Shown here: in pieces, positions 25,169-35,676 of the stretch | Position numbering within the stretch: position 1 is the first letter of the stretch | How the letters are laid out: each line of letters starts with the position of its first letter | From: an uncultured Chloroflexus sp. | GTDB lineage: Bacteria; Chloroflexota; Chloroflexia; Chloroflexales; Chloroflexaceae | Length of the DNA: 64,000 bases | Direction: 5' to 3' | Assembly (NCBI RefSeq): GCF_937951745.1 | Contig: NZ_CALFBQ010000071.1 | Span: 19,046 to 83,045, forward strand | Program-made: the position numbers and the translations under genes | The notes under the pieces: model-generated | What the model was told of the DNA's origin: nothing | Seen by the model: only the letters and a program-made list of their open reading frames with translations | Databases searched by the model: none

Positions 25169-28100
25169 CGCAGCCCCTCCTTCGTCTCGACAGCCAGCTC
25201 ATTGGCCATCCATTGCAGATGCGCCCACTTCAGCGCCACTTGCCGGCGCAAGCTATTGAGCAATTGCTCGTAGCGGGCCGGGTTGGCTTGTTGCAGCATC
25301 TGGAAGCGACCCTCGCCGCGCACATAGATTTCGGGATCGATGCTAGGGGCCTTCGAGTCGATGGTCAGCGGCGAACCTTCATGAATTGCCGGGTTGTAGC
25401 GGTAGAGCGGCCAAATGCCCGATTCAACCGCCAACCGCTGCTGTTCAAGCCCGCGGCGCAGGTCGTAGCCATGGGCAATGCAGTGGCTGTAGGCAATGAT
25501 CAGCGAAACGCCGGGATAGGCTTCGGCCTCTTGGAAGGCGCGCAAGGTTTGCACATCGTCAGCGCCAAACGCAACCCGCGCTACGTAGACATCGCCATAA
25601 GTCATTGCAATCTGGGCCAAATCTTTCTTGACCCCGCCTTTACCGCTGGCGGCAAACTTAGCCACTGCGCCAGTTGGCGTTGATTTGCTGGCCTGCCCGC
25701 CGGTATTGGAATAGACCTCGGTATCGAGCACGAGAATATTGACATCGCGGCCAGAAGCAAATACGTGGTCGAGACCGCCGAAACCGATGTCGTAGGCCCA
25801 GCCGTCGCCACCAACGATCCAGATGCTGCGTTTGATGAGGACATCGGCCAGCGCCAACAGGTCGCGCATCTGAGCCGCTTCGGGCAGGTTATCGGCCAGC
25901 AGCTCACGCAGGCGCTGTTTGAGGATCGCCACCCGCTCGCGCTGCTCGCGGATACCGGCTTCGGTATGCTGATCGGCGCGGAGCAGGTCTTCAACAAACT
26001 CGGCGCCAAGAGTGGGGCGCAGCCGGTTGAGCAGCATACGGGCATGTTCAAGCTGCTGGTCAATGCTGAGCCGCATACCAAGACCAAACTCAGCGTTATC
26101 CTCAAACAGCGAGTTACACCACGCCGGCCCACGTCCATCGGCATTGACCGTCCACGGTGTAGTCGGCAAGTTTCCACCGTAGATCGACGAACAACCGGTG
26201 GCGTTCGCGATAATCGCCCGGTCGCCAAAGAGCTGGCTGAGCAACTTGAGGTAGGGTGTCTCGCCGCAGCCGGCGCACGCGCCGGAGAATTCCATCAACG
26301 GCACGAACAACTGGGTGTGCTTGACGCTGCCCGCCGGAATGAGGGTGCGATCGACATCAGGCAGGCTGAGGAAGAAATCCCAGTAAGCGGCTTCGCGAGC
26401 GCGAATGGGCGGTTGCGGCTGCATATTGATCGCCTTGCGCCCCACCGCGCGTTTATCTTTGACCGGGCACGCCTCGACACAGAGACCACAGCCGGTGCAA
26501 TCTTCAGGCGCGACTTGCAACGTATAGCGCTGACCGGGAAACTCTTTGAAGCGAGCTGGTGCGCTCTGGAAACCTTCGGGAGCGCCAGCCAGCGCCTCTT
26601 CGGGATACACTTTCGCTCGAATGGTCGCGTGCGGACAAACGAAGACGCACTTGTTGCACTGGATGCAGATATTCGGATCCCAGACCGGTATCTCAAGCGC
26701 AATATTGCGCTTCTCCCACTTGGTCGTACCGGTGGGGAAGGAGCCATCGATCGGGATGGCGCTCACCGGCAGCTCATCGCCGCGACCGGCGATCATCATG
26801 CCAAGCACGTCACGCACAAACTCCGGCGCATTGGACGAAACTGGCGGGCGCATCGGCAAGCCGTTGTCTTCGCTTGGTGGCGGGATTGGCACCTCGTAGA
26901 GCCGGTCGAGGGTGCGATCAACGGCGGCCCAGTTTTGCTTGACGACCGCCTCGCCGCGACGGCCATACGTCTTCTTGATCGACTGCTTGATGGCCGCAAT
27001 CGCGTCTTCGCGCGGCAGCACACCGCTGATCGCGAAGAAGCAGGTCTGCATCACTGTATTAATGCGCCCACGCATGCCGACTTCATTCGCTACTGCGGTC
27101 GCGTCGATCACATAGAAGCGCAGATTGAGTTCGCGGATCTTGCGTTGCACGACGGTCGGCAACTGATGCCAGACCTGATCAGGGCCGTAGGGGCTATTGA
27201 GCAAAAAGACGCCATTGGGTGCAGCGTATTGCAACACATCAAACCGCTCGAGGAAACTGAAATGATGGCAAGCGACGAACTGAGCTTGACCCTTGCCGAT
27301 CAGGTATGGCGTCGCCAGCGGCGAGGGACCAAAACGTAGGTGCGAGATCGTCACCGATCCTGACTTCTTCGAGTCGTAGACGAAGTAGCCTTGGGCATAG
27401 CGTTCGGCCTCGCCTTCGCTGCTATCGCCGATAATTTTGATGCTATTCTTATTCGCACCGACAGTGCCATCAGCGCCGAGTCCCCAGAAGACACAACGCA
27501 CCGTACCGGGAGGATCGATGCAGAGGTCGGGATCGTAGCTGAGACTGCTATGGGTCACATCGTCGTTGATACCCACGGTAAACCGCTCTTTGGGCTGCTC
27601 TTTGGCCAGCTCGGCGAAGACGGCGGCTGCCATCCCCGGCGTAAACTCCTTCGACGACAACCCGTAACGTCCACCGATTATCGTGATCGGCTGCCCACGC
27701 AGCGCATACACCACATCAAGCAAGAGCGGCTCGCCGGAAGCGCCGGGTTCTTTGGTACGGTCGAGCACGGCAATCGCCTTCACAGTCGGCGGCAACACGG
27801 CGCGGAAGGCCTCAGCAGCAAAGGGCCGGAAGAGACGCACCTGCACCACACCCACCTTCTCGCCCTGCTGGTTGAGATAGAAGGCGGTCTCGCGAGCAGT
27901 TTCACCGCCCGAACCCATCACCACGATCACCCGCTCGGCATCGGGGGCGCCGAAGTAGTCAAACAGGTGATAACGGCGACCGGTGATTTCGGCGAAGCGA
28001 TCCATCTGGGTTTGCACCACGCTGGGGAAGGCATTGATAATGGGCTGGATGCGCTCGCGGGCCTGAAACGCGACATCGGGATTCTGAGCTGAACCACGCA

Positions 28101-28743
28101 AGACCGGATGTTCGGGCGAGAGGGCATGGGCGCGTTGCTCATGCACCCACTCATCTTTGATCATCGCCCGGATTTCCGCTTCTTCGAGCAACGTAATCGA
28201 GTTCACCTCGTGCGACGTGCGGAAGCCGTCGAAGAAGTGAATCACTGGCAACTTGCCGGCCAACGAGCTCGCATGCGCGATCAGGGCCAAATCCTGCGCC
28301 TCCTGCACCGACGCCGAGGCCAGCATGCCAACGCCGGTCATCCGGGCTGCCATCACATCCGATTGATCGCCAAAAATCGACAGCGCCTGCGTGGCAATAG
28401 CGCGAGCGGCGACATGAAACACGCCGGGAGTCAACTCGGCGGCCATCTTAAACAGGTTGGGGATCATCAAGAGCAGCCCCTGCGAGGCGGTGAAGGTTGT
28501 GATCAGTGCACCCGTCTGCATCGCGCCGTGCAACGCGCCGGCAGCGCCGCCTTCTGACTGCATCTCATATACGGTTGGCACGACTCCCCACAGATTGGTC
28601 TTGCCGGCGGCGGCCATTGCATCGGCCTGCTCGCCCATTGGAGTCGAAGGGGTAATCGGATAGATCGCTATCACTTCACTCAGTTGATAGGCAACGTTAG
28701 CAACCGCTTCATTGCCATCAAGCGTTACACGCCGTGATCCCAT
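25165..28743 (-). CDS. nifJ: Pyruvate:ferredoxin (flavodoxin) oxidoreductase
   Basis: Start MGSRRVTLDGNEAVANVAYQLSEVIAIYPITPSTPMGE; CIQCNKCVFVCP, CTGCGLCVEACP, GCAGCGETPY, TPP-binding GGDGWAYDIGFGG. Confidence 0.95.
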   Translation of the reverse strand: MGSRRVTLDGNEAVANVAYQLSEVIAIYPITPSTPMGEQADAMAAAGKTNLWGVVPTVYEMQSEGGAAGALHGAMQTGALITTFTASQGLLLMIPNLFKMAAELTPGVFHVAARAIATQALSIFGDQSDVMAARMTGVGMLASASVQEAQDLALIAHASSLAGKLPVIHFFDGFRTSHEVNSITLLEEAEIRAMIKDEWVHEQRAHALSPEHPVLRGSAQNPDVAFQARERIQPIINAFPSVVQTQMDRFAEITGRRYHLFDYFGAPDAERVIVVMGSGGETARETAFYLNQQGEKVGVVQVRLFRPFAAEAFRAVLPPTVKAIAVLDRTKEPGASGEPLLLDVVYALRGQPITIIGGRYGLSSKEFTPGMAAAVFAELAKEQPKERFTVGINDDVTHSSLSYDPDLCIDPPGTVRCVFWGLGADGTVGANKNSIKIIGDSSEGEAERYAQGYFVYDSKKSGSVTISHLRFGPSPLATPYLIGKGQAQFVACHHFSFLERFDVLQYAAPNGVFLLNSPYGPDQVWHQLPTVVQRKIRELNLRFYVIDATAVANEVGMRGRINTVMQTCFFAISGVLPREDAIAAIKQSIKKTYGRRGEAVVKQNWAAVDRTLDRLYEVPIPPPSEDNGLPMRPPVSSNAPEFVRDVLGMMIAGRGDELPVSAIPIDGSFPTGTTKWEKRNIALEIPVWDPNICIQCNKCVFVCPHATIRAKVYPEEALAGAPEGFQSAPARFKEFPGQRYTLQVAPEDCTGCGLCVEACPVKDKRAVGRKAINMQPQPPIRAREAAYWDFFLSLPDVDRTLIPAGSVKHTQLFVPLMEFSGACAGCGETPYLKLLSQLFGDRAIIANATGCSSIYGGNLPTTPWTVNADGRGPAWCNSLFEDNAEFGLGMRLSIDQQLEHARMLLNRLRPTLGAEFVEDLLRADQHTEAGIREQRERVAILKQRLRELLADNLPEAAQMRDLLALADVLIKRSIWIVGGDGWAYDIGFGGLDHVFASGRDVNILVLDTEVYSNTGGQASKSTPTGAVAKFAASGKGGVKKDLAQIAMTYGDVYVARVAFGADDVQTLRAFQEAEAYPGVSLIIAYSHCIAHGYDLRRGLEQQRLAVESGIWPLYRYNPAIHEGSPLTIDSKAPSIDPEIYVRGEGRFQMLQQANPARYEQLLNSLRRQVALKWAHLQWMANELAVETKEGLR

Positions 28744-28983
28744 TGCTGCCTCCTTGGCTGTATGCAGGAAAAACACTGCCTGCTCCATTCAGTATAGAAG
28801 CAGAGCGGCAACGCTTCAGATGAAACTCAGGCAACCTTCAGTGATAATTGCTTCATTCTGAGACCATTCCGACCGGAAAAGATTCATCGAATTTTTAACT
28901 TTAGGGCACCGTTTCTGTCGTTCAGAACGATACGACGTTCTATAATAGGTGCGATTTCGCGTACTACACAAATGGAGTAGCGC

Positions 28984-29541
28984 ATGCAGCGCACAACCCT
29001 GATCCTCGAGCGCACCGCCGCTCTGCGGGAGACATTCGGCGTTGAAGCGAGTTGGTGGTCAAGCGCGTTTCTGGCCGATACACAGGCATTAGTGATGCGC
29101 ATCACCGGCGCTGTCGCCATTGTCACATCAACTATCCACATCACCGCCGAGACCATCGATGGGCCATTCATCGTCATCAGCGGCGACACACCGCACATCC
29201 CAGAAACGCGGATCCGCGATACGTTTACCTTGCTCGAGCGCGGATATGATGTGGTGGTCGGGCCATGCGATCGGGGCAGTTGGTACATCTTGGGCCTGCG
29301 CCAAGCGAGCCTAGCGACCCACATCCCGCTCAGCGAAGGCGGGTTGCTACCGTGGATTGAACAGATACACCAACGCGGCGTGCGCATCATACAATTGCCG
29401 CTCTGGTTCCGGATCGTCCACCCAACTGATCTGGCGACGCTCGCGATCGCGTTACGCACGATGCCGGCTTGGTATGCGCCAGCCACCCGCCATCTGCTCG
29501 GCGATAACGAGGGTTCGTTGGCGCGGGAGTGGGGGGCATAG
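28984..29541 (+). CDS. DUF2064/TIGR04282-type glycosyltransferase-like protein
   Basis: FIVISGDTPHIPETRIRDTFTLLERGYDVVVGPCDRGSWYILGLRQ motif. Confidence 0.75.
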   Translation: MQRTTLILERTAALRETFGVEASWWSSAFLADTQALVMRITGAVAIVTSTIHITAETIDGPFIVISGDTPHIPETRIRDTFTLLERGYDVVVGPCDRGSWYILGLRQASLATHIPLSEGGLLPWIEQIHQRGVRIIQLPLWFRIVHPTDLATLAIALRTMPAWYAPATRHLLGDNEGSLAREWGA

Positions 29542-29545
29542 GGGG

Positions 29546-29574
29546 GTGACAACAGCCATAACTTATGGTATACT
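29546..29574 (+). promoter_or_regulatory. Putative promoter of the hrcA operon
   Basis: GTGACA (29546-29551), 17-bp spacer, TATACT (29569-29574). Confidence 0.6.
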
Positions 29575-29581
29575 CTTTATC

Positions 29582-29602
29582 GGCGTGCATCAGATGCACG
29601 CC
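29582..29602 (+). other. 5'-proximal hairpin in the hrcA leader
   Basis: ggcgtgcat cag atgcacgcc, 9-bp perfect stem starting next to the predicted +1. Confidence 0.6.
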
Positions 29603-29622
29603 AACCTTTTACGTTAGAAGCC

Positions 29623-29649
29623 TTAGCACTCTCGCCTCACGAGTGCTAA
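29623..29649 (+). promoter_or_regulatory. CIRCE element (HrcA operator)
   Basis: TTAGCACTC-N9-GAGTGCTAA, exact consensus. Confidence 0.98.
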
Positions 29650-29677
29650 CCATCGACCAGCGAGGCAGGACACAGCG

Positions 29678-30808
29678 ATGAGCGGACCTCTGACCGAACG
29701 CCGGCAGACGATTCTCAAGCTGGTCATCCAAGAGTTTGTTGACACGGCCACGCCGGTCGCATCCGAGACGTTAGTGCGCAAATATCGTCTGCCCGTCTCG
29801 CCAGCGACGGTGCGCAACGATATGGCTGCGCTCGAAGAGTTGGGCTTTCTCACCCACCCGCACACGTCGGGCGGGCGGATCCCGACCGATGCCGGCTATC
29901 GCTTTTTCGTCGAAAATCTCATGGAGCGCACGTCGCTGTCGCCCGCCGAGCAGCGTATGATTCGCCACCAATTTTACCAAGTGCGCGGCGAGCTGGATCA
30001 GTGGGTACAACTGGCCTGCGCAGTGTTGGCGCGCACCGCGCACAACGCCTCGGTGGCAACCGCGCCGCGCGCCGAGCAGCTCCGCTTCAAGAGCCTTGAG
30101 CTGATCGCGATCCACGAGACGATGGTGTTGGCGGTGATGGTCTTCCACAGCGGAATCGTCAAGCAGCAGACGCTGCCGATCGAGCCGGGCCGCACGCCAG
30201 AGGATCTGCGCCGCGCCGCCGGCATCGTGAGCGATCTATTGGCTGACACGACCCTGAGCCGGGCCGAAGAGCTCGCGGCGACAGCAACCCTTAACGGCGT
30301 CCCGCTCAGCGATTTCGAGCGCGGGCTGGTCGATCTGGTAGTGCGGGCCATGCAGGCGTTTGAAGAGCAAGCGCAAGAGCAAATCTATTCTGATGGCTTG
30401 CTCGAAATGCTCAGCCAACCGGAATTTTTGCCGGCAAGCGGGCGCGATGACGCTGAACGCGCGATTGAACGGATGCGCCGCACTCTAGAAATCTTGAAGA
30501 GTGGGCGCGGTCTAAGCCCGCTAATCCCGCAGGCGCTCGCTTCGGGTGGCGTGCAGGTGATTATCGGCGGCGAGCATGGCGAAGATGCGATGCGCGACTA
30601 TAGCGTGATCCTTGCTCGCTATGGCGTCGAGGGTGCGATTGCCGGTGTGCTTGGCGTGATTGGCCCTACCCGGATGGCCTATCCGCGCTCGATCTCGACT
30701 GTACGCTATATCGCGTCACTGATGAGCAATTTGTTGGCCGAACTCTATAACGTCAATGCGCGCCCCTCTGAGGTCGAGACCGATCCTCAAGATGATCAGC
30801 ACGCATAA
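29678..30808 (+). CDS. hrcA: Heat-inducible transcription repressor
   Basis: [74 protein letters not shown]; downstream of CIRCE. Confidence 0.96.
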   Translation: MSGPLTERRQTILKLVIQEFVDTATPVASETLVRKYRLPVSPATVRNDMAALEELGFLTHPHTSGGRIPTDAGYRFFVENLMERTSLSPAEQRMIRHQFYQVRGELDQWVQLACAVLARTAHNASVATAPRAEQLRFKSLELIAIHETMVLAVMVFHSGIVKQQTLPIEPGRTPEDLRRAAGIVSDLLADTTLSRAEELAATATLNGVPLSDFERGLVDLVVRAMQAFEEQAQEQIYSDGLLEMLSQPEFLPASGRDDAERAIERMRRTLEILKSGRGLSPLIPQALASGGVQVIIGGEHGEDAMRDYSVILARYGVEGAIAGVLGVIGPTRMAYPRSISTVRYIASLMSNLLAELYNVNARPSEVETDPQDDQHA

Positions 30809-30841
30809 TATCATAATATATTGTCTATGAACGAGGAAGCT

Positions 30842-31417
30842 ATGTCGAACCCGGAAGAAGTCAAACCCGACACAACCACCACGACCGGCGATGACGCCGC
30901 TGCGACGACGCCAGATACGGCTACCGTCGAGACGCCGGACGATCCGGCAGCGGTGATTGCCGATCTGCAAAACCGATTGGCACAGGCTGAGGCGCAGGCG
31001 GCTGAATATAAGGATCAGTGGATGCGGGCGGTGGCCGATTATCGCAATTTCAAGCGCCGCACCGACACCGAACGCGCCGAACTGATCCGCAACGCCGGCG
31101 CGGCGCTGATTCTTAAACTGCTGCCGGTGCTCGATGATTTCGAGCGCGCCATTGCCAACATTCCACCTGAGATCGCCAGCACGCCGTGGTGGCAGGGGAC
31201 GCAACTGATTGCCCAGAAGTTGCGTACTATCCTCGAAAGCGAAGGCGTGAAGCCGATCGAGGCGTTGGGGCAAGATTTTGACCCCAATCTGCACGAGGCT
31301 GTCATTTACGAAGAGGCGGAAGGGCAAGAGGGCAAGGTGATCGCCGAATTGCAGCGCGGCTACCTGCTGCACGATCGCGTGATCCGGCCTAGTATGGTCA
31401 AGGTCGGACGCGGATGA
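30842..31417 (+). CDS. grpE: Nucleotide exchange factor
   Basis: EYKDQWMRAVADYRNFKRRTDTER, LPVLDDFERAI, VLLHDRVIRPSMVKVG-like C-terminus; between hrcA and dnaK. Confidence 0.95.
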   Translation: MSNPEEVKPDTTTTTGDDAAATTPDTATVETPDDPAAVIADLQNRLAQAEAQAAEYKDQWMRAVADYRNFKRRTDTERAELIRNAGAALILKLLPVLDDFERAIANIPPEIASTPWWQGTQLIAQKLRTILESEGVKPIEALGQDFDPNLHEAVIYEEAEGQEGKVIAELQRGYLLHDRVIRPSMVKVGRG

Positions 31418-31441
31418 TAGCGGTATAAGGCGGTACCTCCA

Positions 31442-31468
31442 TACGGGCGGGGTTGAACCCCGCCCGTA
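31442..31468. repeat. Intergenic palindrome (GGGCGGGGTT/AACCCCGCCC type)
   Basis: tacgggcggggtt g aaccccgcccgta. Confidence 0.75.
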
Positions 31469-31567
31469 CACCCATCCGTACCAGCGGGGTTAAAACTCGC
31501 CGCTCCCTATGCCATAACGAGAATCACGATAACGGCCTGTGTCATCGCATATTGTAAAGGTTCTTTC

Positions 31568-33409
31568 ATGCCGAAGGTTATTGGGATTGATTTAGGCACA
31601 ACCAACTCAGTGGTGGCAGTCGTCGAAGGCGGCGATGTGGTGGTTATCCCCAACGCCGAAGGCGCGCGCCTCACCCCCTCGGTGGTGGCGATCACGAAGT
31701 CGGGCGAACGGGTGGTCGGCCAAGTTGCTCGCCGGCAAGCCGTCACCAACCCCGAAAACACGGTCTTCTCGGTCAAGCGCTTTATCGGGCGCAAATTCAC
31801 CGAGCCGTCAGTGCAGCGCGATAAAGATCTGGTACCGTACCAGCTCACCGCAGCGCCGAATGGTGATGTGCGGGTACTGATGGCAGGCCGCGAGTATGCC
31901 CCGCCGGAGATTTCGGCGATGGTGCTGCAAAAGCTCAAGGCTGATGCTGAAGCCTATCTGGGCGAGCCGGTCACGCAGGCAGTGATTACGGTGCCGGCCT
32001 ATTTTAACGATAGCCAACGGCAGGCCACCAAAGATGCCGGCAAGATCGCCGGCCTTGAAGTGTTGCGCATCGTCAATGAGCCGACTGCCAGCGCGCTGGC
32101 CTACGGCCTTGACAAGAAGGGCAAAGATGAATTGGTGGTCGTCTATGATATGGGTGGCGGCACCTTTGATGTCAGCATTCTTGAGCTGAGCGAAGGGGTG
32201 GTCGAGGTTAAAGCGACCAGCGGCGACACCCATCTCGGCGGTGATGATTTCGATCAGCGAATTATCGATTGGCTGGCTGAGGAATTCAAGAAAGAATATG
32301 GCATTGATCTGCGTGATGATCGGGTAGCCCTGCAACGCTTGAAAGAGGCGGCTGAGAAGGCAAAGATGGAGCTCAGCTCGCTGATGCAGACTGAGATTAG
32401 TTTGCCCTTCATCACTGCCGATTCCAGCGGCCCCAAGCATCTCAGTGCAACGCTGACCCGCGCTAAGCTCGAACAGCTCTGCGCCGATTTGATCGAGCGC
32501 AGTATGGGGCCGGTGCGGCAAGCCCTGCGCGATGCCGGTCTCCAACCGAGCCAGATCGATGAGATTATTCTGGTTGGCGGCCAAACTCGGATGCCGGCCA
32601 TTCAGGCGGCGGTACGCAACTTCTTTGGCAAAGAACCGAACCGCAGCGTCAACCCCGACGAGGTGGTCGCAATTGGGGCGGCCATCCAAGCCGGCGTGCT
32701 TGGCGGCGAGGTGAAGGATGTGTTGCTGCTCGATGTGACGCCGTTGACGCTCGGCATCGAGACGCTCGGCGGCGTGATGACGCCGATTATCGAGCGCAAT
32801 ACCACCATTCCCACCCGCAAGAGCCAAGTCTTTTCGACCGCTAGCGATAATCAGAGCAGCGTCGAGATTCACGTCTTGCAGGGTGAGCGGGCCGAAGCGC
32901 GCTACAACAAGAGCCTTGGCCGCTTCGAGCTAGCGGGCATTCCACCGGCGCCGCGCGGTGTGCCGCAAATTGAGGTAACGTTCGATATTGACGCTAATGG
33001 CATCGTGAGCGTGAGCGCGCGCGATAAGGCCACCGGCAAAGAACAGCGCATCACGATTACCGCTTCGTCGGGCCTCTCGCAAGACGAGATCGCGCAGATG
33101 GTGCGCGACGCCGAGCTGCACGCCGAGGAAGATCGCCAGCGGCGCGCGTTGATCGCAGCCCGCAATCAGGCCGACAGCGTGTTGTACGCTGCCGAAAAAG
33201 CGCTGCGTGAAGCTGGCGAAAATCTTGACCCGACGCTCCGCAGCAATGTGGAAGAGAAGGCGACGGCCCTGCGCAGCGTGCTCGCTGACGACGACGAGCA
33301 GGTGATTCGCAATCGGATTGCTGAATTGGCGGTTGCATTGCAACATGTGACAGCCGCCGCACCCAATGGCGCTGCCGGCGTCGTTGATGGCGAAAAGGTC
33401 GAAGAGTAG
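31568..33409 (+). CDS. dnaK: Molecular chaperone DnaK (Hsp70)
   Basis: [43 protein letters not shown]. Confidence 0.98.
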   Translation: MPKVIGIDLGTTNSVVAVVEGGDVVVIPNAEGARLTPSVVAITKSGERVVGQVARRQAVTNPENTVFSVKRFIGRKFTEPSVQRDKDLVPYQLTAAPNGDVRVLMAGREYAPPEISAMVLQKLKADAEAYLGEPVTQAVITVPAYFNDSQRQATKDAGKIAGLEVLRIVNEPTASALAYGLDKKGKDELVVVYDMGGGTFDVSILELSEGVVEVKATSGDTHLGGDDFDQRIIDWLAEEFKKEYGIDLRDDRVALQRLKEAAEKAKMELSSLMQTEISLPFITADSSGPKHLSATLTRAKLEQLCADLIERSMGPVRQALRDAGLQPSQIDEIILVGGQTRMPAIQAAVRNFFGKEPNRSVNPDEVVAIGAAIQAGVLGGEVKDVLLLDVTPLTLGIETLGGVMTPIIERNTTIPTRKSQVFSTASDNQSSVEIHVLQGERAEARYNKSLGRFELAGIPPAPRGVPQIEVTFDIDANGIVSVSARDKATGKEQRITITASSGLSQDEIAQMVRDAELHAEEDRQRRALIAARNQADSVLYAAEKALREAGENLDPTLRSNVEEKATALRSVLADDDEQVIRNRIAELAVALQHVTAAAPNGAAGVVDGEKVEE

Positions 33410-33472
33410 GTCCGATGGCGGGCCGGTACGCATCGGGATACCGGCCGGCAGCGTGCGTAACGAGGAAACCGT

Positions 33473-34591
33473 ATGACAGCGGGAGCCAAACGTGACTATT
33501 ACGAGGTGCTCGGGGTGAGTCGCAGTGCGACGCCCGACGAGATCAAGAAGGCATTTCGCCGGCTAGCCCGCCAGTACCACCCCGATGTCAATAAATCGCC
33601 TGAGGCTGAGGCGAAATTTAAAGAGATTAACGAAGCCTACGAGGTGCTGTCTGACGAGCAGAAGCGGGCGATGTACGACCGCTTCGGCCACAACCCGCCC
33701 GGTTTCGGCGGCATAGGTGGCGATCCATTTGGTGGCGTTGATCCATTCAGCTCGATCTTCGACGCCTTTTTCGGAGGGGCTAGTGCGGGACGCAGCACCC
33801 GCGGGCCATTGCGCGGCGCCGATCTGCGCTACACGCTGCGCCTGACCTTTGAAGAAGCGGTGTTCGGTGCCGAAAAGGAGATCGAGTTTCGCCGATTGGA
33901 AACCTGCGCCGCGTGCCATGGTTCCGGCGCCGAACCGGGCACCGAGCCGGCGCGCTGCCCGCGCTGCGGCGGCACCGGCGAGATCCGCCAGCGTGCGCCG
34001 ATTTTCAATATGGTGACGGTGACGACATGCGACACCTGTGGCGGCACTGGCTACGTCATTCCCATCCCCTGCCGTGAATGCCGCGGCGAGGGGCGCGTGC
34101 GCAAGAATCGCAAGATTACGGTGCGGGTCCCTGCCGGCGTCGATGGCTCGCAACAGATCCGGATCAGCGGCGAGGGTGAAGCCGGGCCGCGCGGCGGGCC
34201 GCCCGGCAATCTCTACGTGGCGCTCGATATTCAACCGCATCCGATCTTCGAACGCGATGGCAATGATATTATCTTGCCGTTGACGATCAACGTCGCCCAA
34301 GCGGCACTGGGCAGCGAAGTTAGTGTTCCCACCCTCGAAGGCATCGAGAAGTTGCGCCTGCCGCCCGGCACCCAGCACGGCCAGACCTTCCGCATACGCG
34401 GTAAGGGGGTGCCTTTCCTGCGCCAACAGGGTCGCGGCGATCTGATCGTGGTCATCCGAATCGAAGTACCAACCAAACTTACCGATCAGCAGCGCCGACT
34501 GTTCCAAGAACTGGCGCAAACTTTTGCGCACGATGGCGACCAAGGTGATAAGGGGTTGTTCGGCCATATCAAAGACGCGCTAGGGTTGTAG
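33473..34591 (+). CDS. dnaJ: Chaperone DnaJ
   Basis: J domain [33 protein letters not shown], four CXXCXGXG zinc motifs. Confidence 0.97.
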   Translation: MTAGAKRDYYEVLGVSRSATPDEIKKAFRRLARQYHPDVNKSPEAEAKFKEINEAYEVLSDEQKRAMYDRFGHNPPGFGGIGGDPFGGVDPFSSIFDAFFGGASAGRSTRGPLRGADLRYTLRLTFEEAVFGAEKEIEFRRLETCAACHGSGAEPGTEPARCPRCGGTGEIRQRAPIFNMVTVTTCDTCGGTGYVIPIPCRECRGEGRVRKNRKITVRVPAGVDGSQQIRISGEGEAGPRGGPPGNLYVALDIQPHPIFERDGNDIILPLTINVAQAALGSEVSVPTLEGIEKLRLPPGTQHGQTFRIRGKGVPFLRQQGRGDLIVVIRIEVPTKLTDQQRRLFQELAQTFAHDGDQGDKGLFGHIKDALGL

Positions 34592-34649
34592 CCGGATGGA
34601 AACAACCCACGCCCTGTTGCGGCCATATGTAACAGCGAGTGAGTAGATT

Positions 34650-35408
34650 ATGACGACCGAGTTGCTCTATGGGCGCAACGCGGTGCGCGAGGCTCTCCGC
34701 GCTCGCCGCCGCGCGTTGCGCCGTTTAGTTATCTCGCGCAGCGTGCAAGAGAGCGGCATTATCGCTGATATTATCCGGCTGGCCGAACAGGCCAGCGTGC
34801 CGGTAGAGCGGATCGAACGGCAGGCGCTCGACCGCCAGTTGCGTGACGCCAACCATCAGGGGGTGATGCTCGAAACCGGCCCCTATCCATATGTCGAGAT
34901 CGACGAATGCCTGCAAGCAGCGGCTGACCGGCGTGAGCCTGCGCTCCTCTTGTTACTTGATCATCTGCAAGACCCGCAAAACATCGGCACCCTGTTGCGT
35001 ACCGCCGAAGCAGTCGGCTGCCATGGCGTTGTCATTCCGGGCCGGCGCGCCGCCGAAATTACGCCGGCAGTGGTCAATGCTAGCAGTGGCGCAGTCGAGC
35101 ATCTGCGAGTGGCGATGGTGACTAATTTGGCCCAAACGATCGAAGATTTGCAACGCACCGGTATTTGGGTGGTTGGGCTTGAGCAAGATGAAGCGGCCCA
35201 AGATATCGACACAGTCGATCTTGATCTGCCGCTAGCCCTCGTGATCGGTGCTGAAGGAACGGGCATAGCCCGCTTGGTGCGTGAACGGTGCGATTTTCTC
35301 GTGCGGTTGCCGATCGTTGGGCAAGTGGGATCGCTCAACGCTGCCGTGGCTGGCAGCATTGCTATTTACCACGCATGGCGGCAGCGCTTCCGTTCGGTGG
35401 CGGAATAA
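34650..35408 (+). CDS. rlmB: 23S rRNA (guanosine-2'-O-)-methyltransferase (TrmH/SpoU family)
   Basis: LLYGRNAVREALRARRRALRRLVIS, LLDHLQDPQNIGTLLRTAEAVGCHGVVIP, LVIGAEGTGIARLVRERCDFLVRLPIVGQVGSLNAAVAGSIAIY. Confidence 0.9.
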   Translation: MTTELLYGRNAVREALRARRRALRRLVISRSVQESGIIADIIRLAEQASVPVERIERQALDRQLRDANHQGVMLETGPYPYVEIDECLQAAADRREPALLLLLDHLQDPQNIGTLLRTAEAVGCHGVVIPGRRAAEITPAVVNASSGAVEHLRVAMVTNLAQTIEDLQRTGIWVVGLEQDEAAQDIDTVDLDLPLALVIGAEGTGIARLVRERCDFLVRLPIVGQVGSLNAAVAGSIAIYHAWRQRFRSVAE

Positions 35409-35510
35409 CCTTGCCAATGATGGCAGGAGCCGGTTGACGTGGACTTGATTTCTACTTGAAGCCTCGCCGAGCCTGCGCTAGAATACAGTGCGGCAGAGCA
35501 AGGAGGAACT

Positions 35511-35663
35511 ATGCGTTGGGTAACACTGGTAGCGTTGTTGGCAGCTCTTGGCTATATCGTCTTCTTGCAGCGAAAGTTGGCCGTCGCCGAGCGGCGCGGT
35601 GATATGTACCGTGATATTGCTAGCCGGCTGGAATTGCGTGTGGCCGAACTGACGGCACGCTAA
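35511..35663 (+). CDS. Small predicted membrane protein (50 aa)
   Basis: MRWVTLVALLAALGYIVFLQRKLAVAERRGDMYRDIASRLELRVAELTAR* preceded by aaggagga; upstream TTGAAG-17-TAGAAT. Not in the ORF track. Confidence 0.65.
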   Translation: MRWVTLVALLAALGYIVFLQRKLAVAERRGDMYRDIASRLELRVAELTAR

Positions 35664-35676
35664 GCAGGCGTAGGCA

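Noticed and set aside
25765-27339. 524-aa plus-strand ORF antisense to nifJ
   Set aside because: Mirror of a strongly coding frame; no domain-like motif or plausible ribosome-binding site; nifJ on the other strand is certain
31808-32872. 354-aa minus ORF antisense to dnaK, and 334-aa minus ORF (33563..34567) antisense to dnaJ
   Set aside because: Spurious shadow ORFs of highly conserved chaperone genes; low-stop frames are expected in GC-rich DNA
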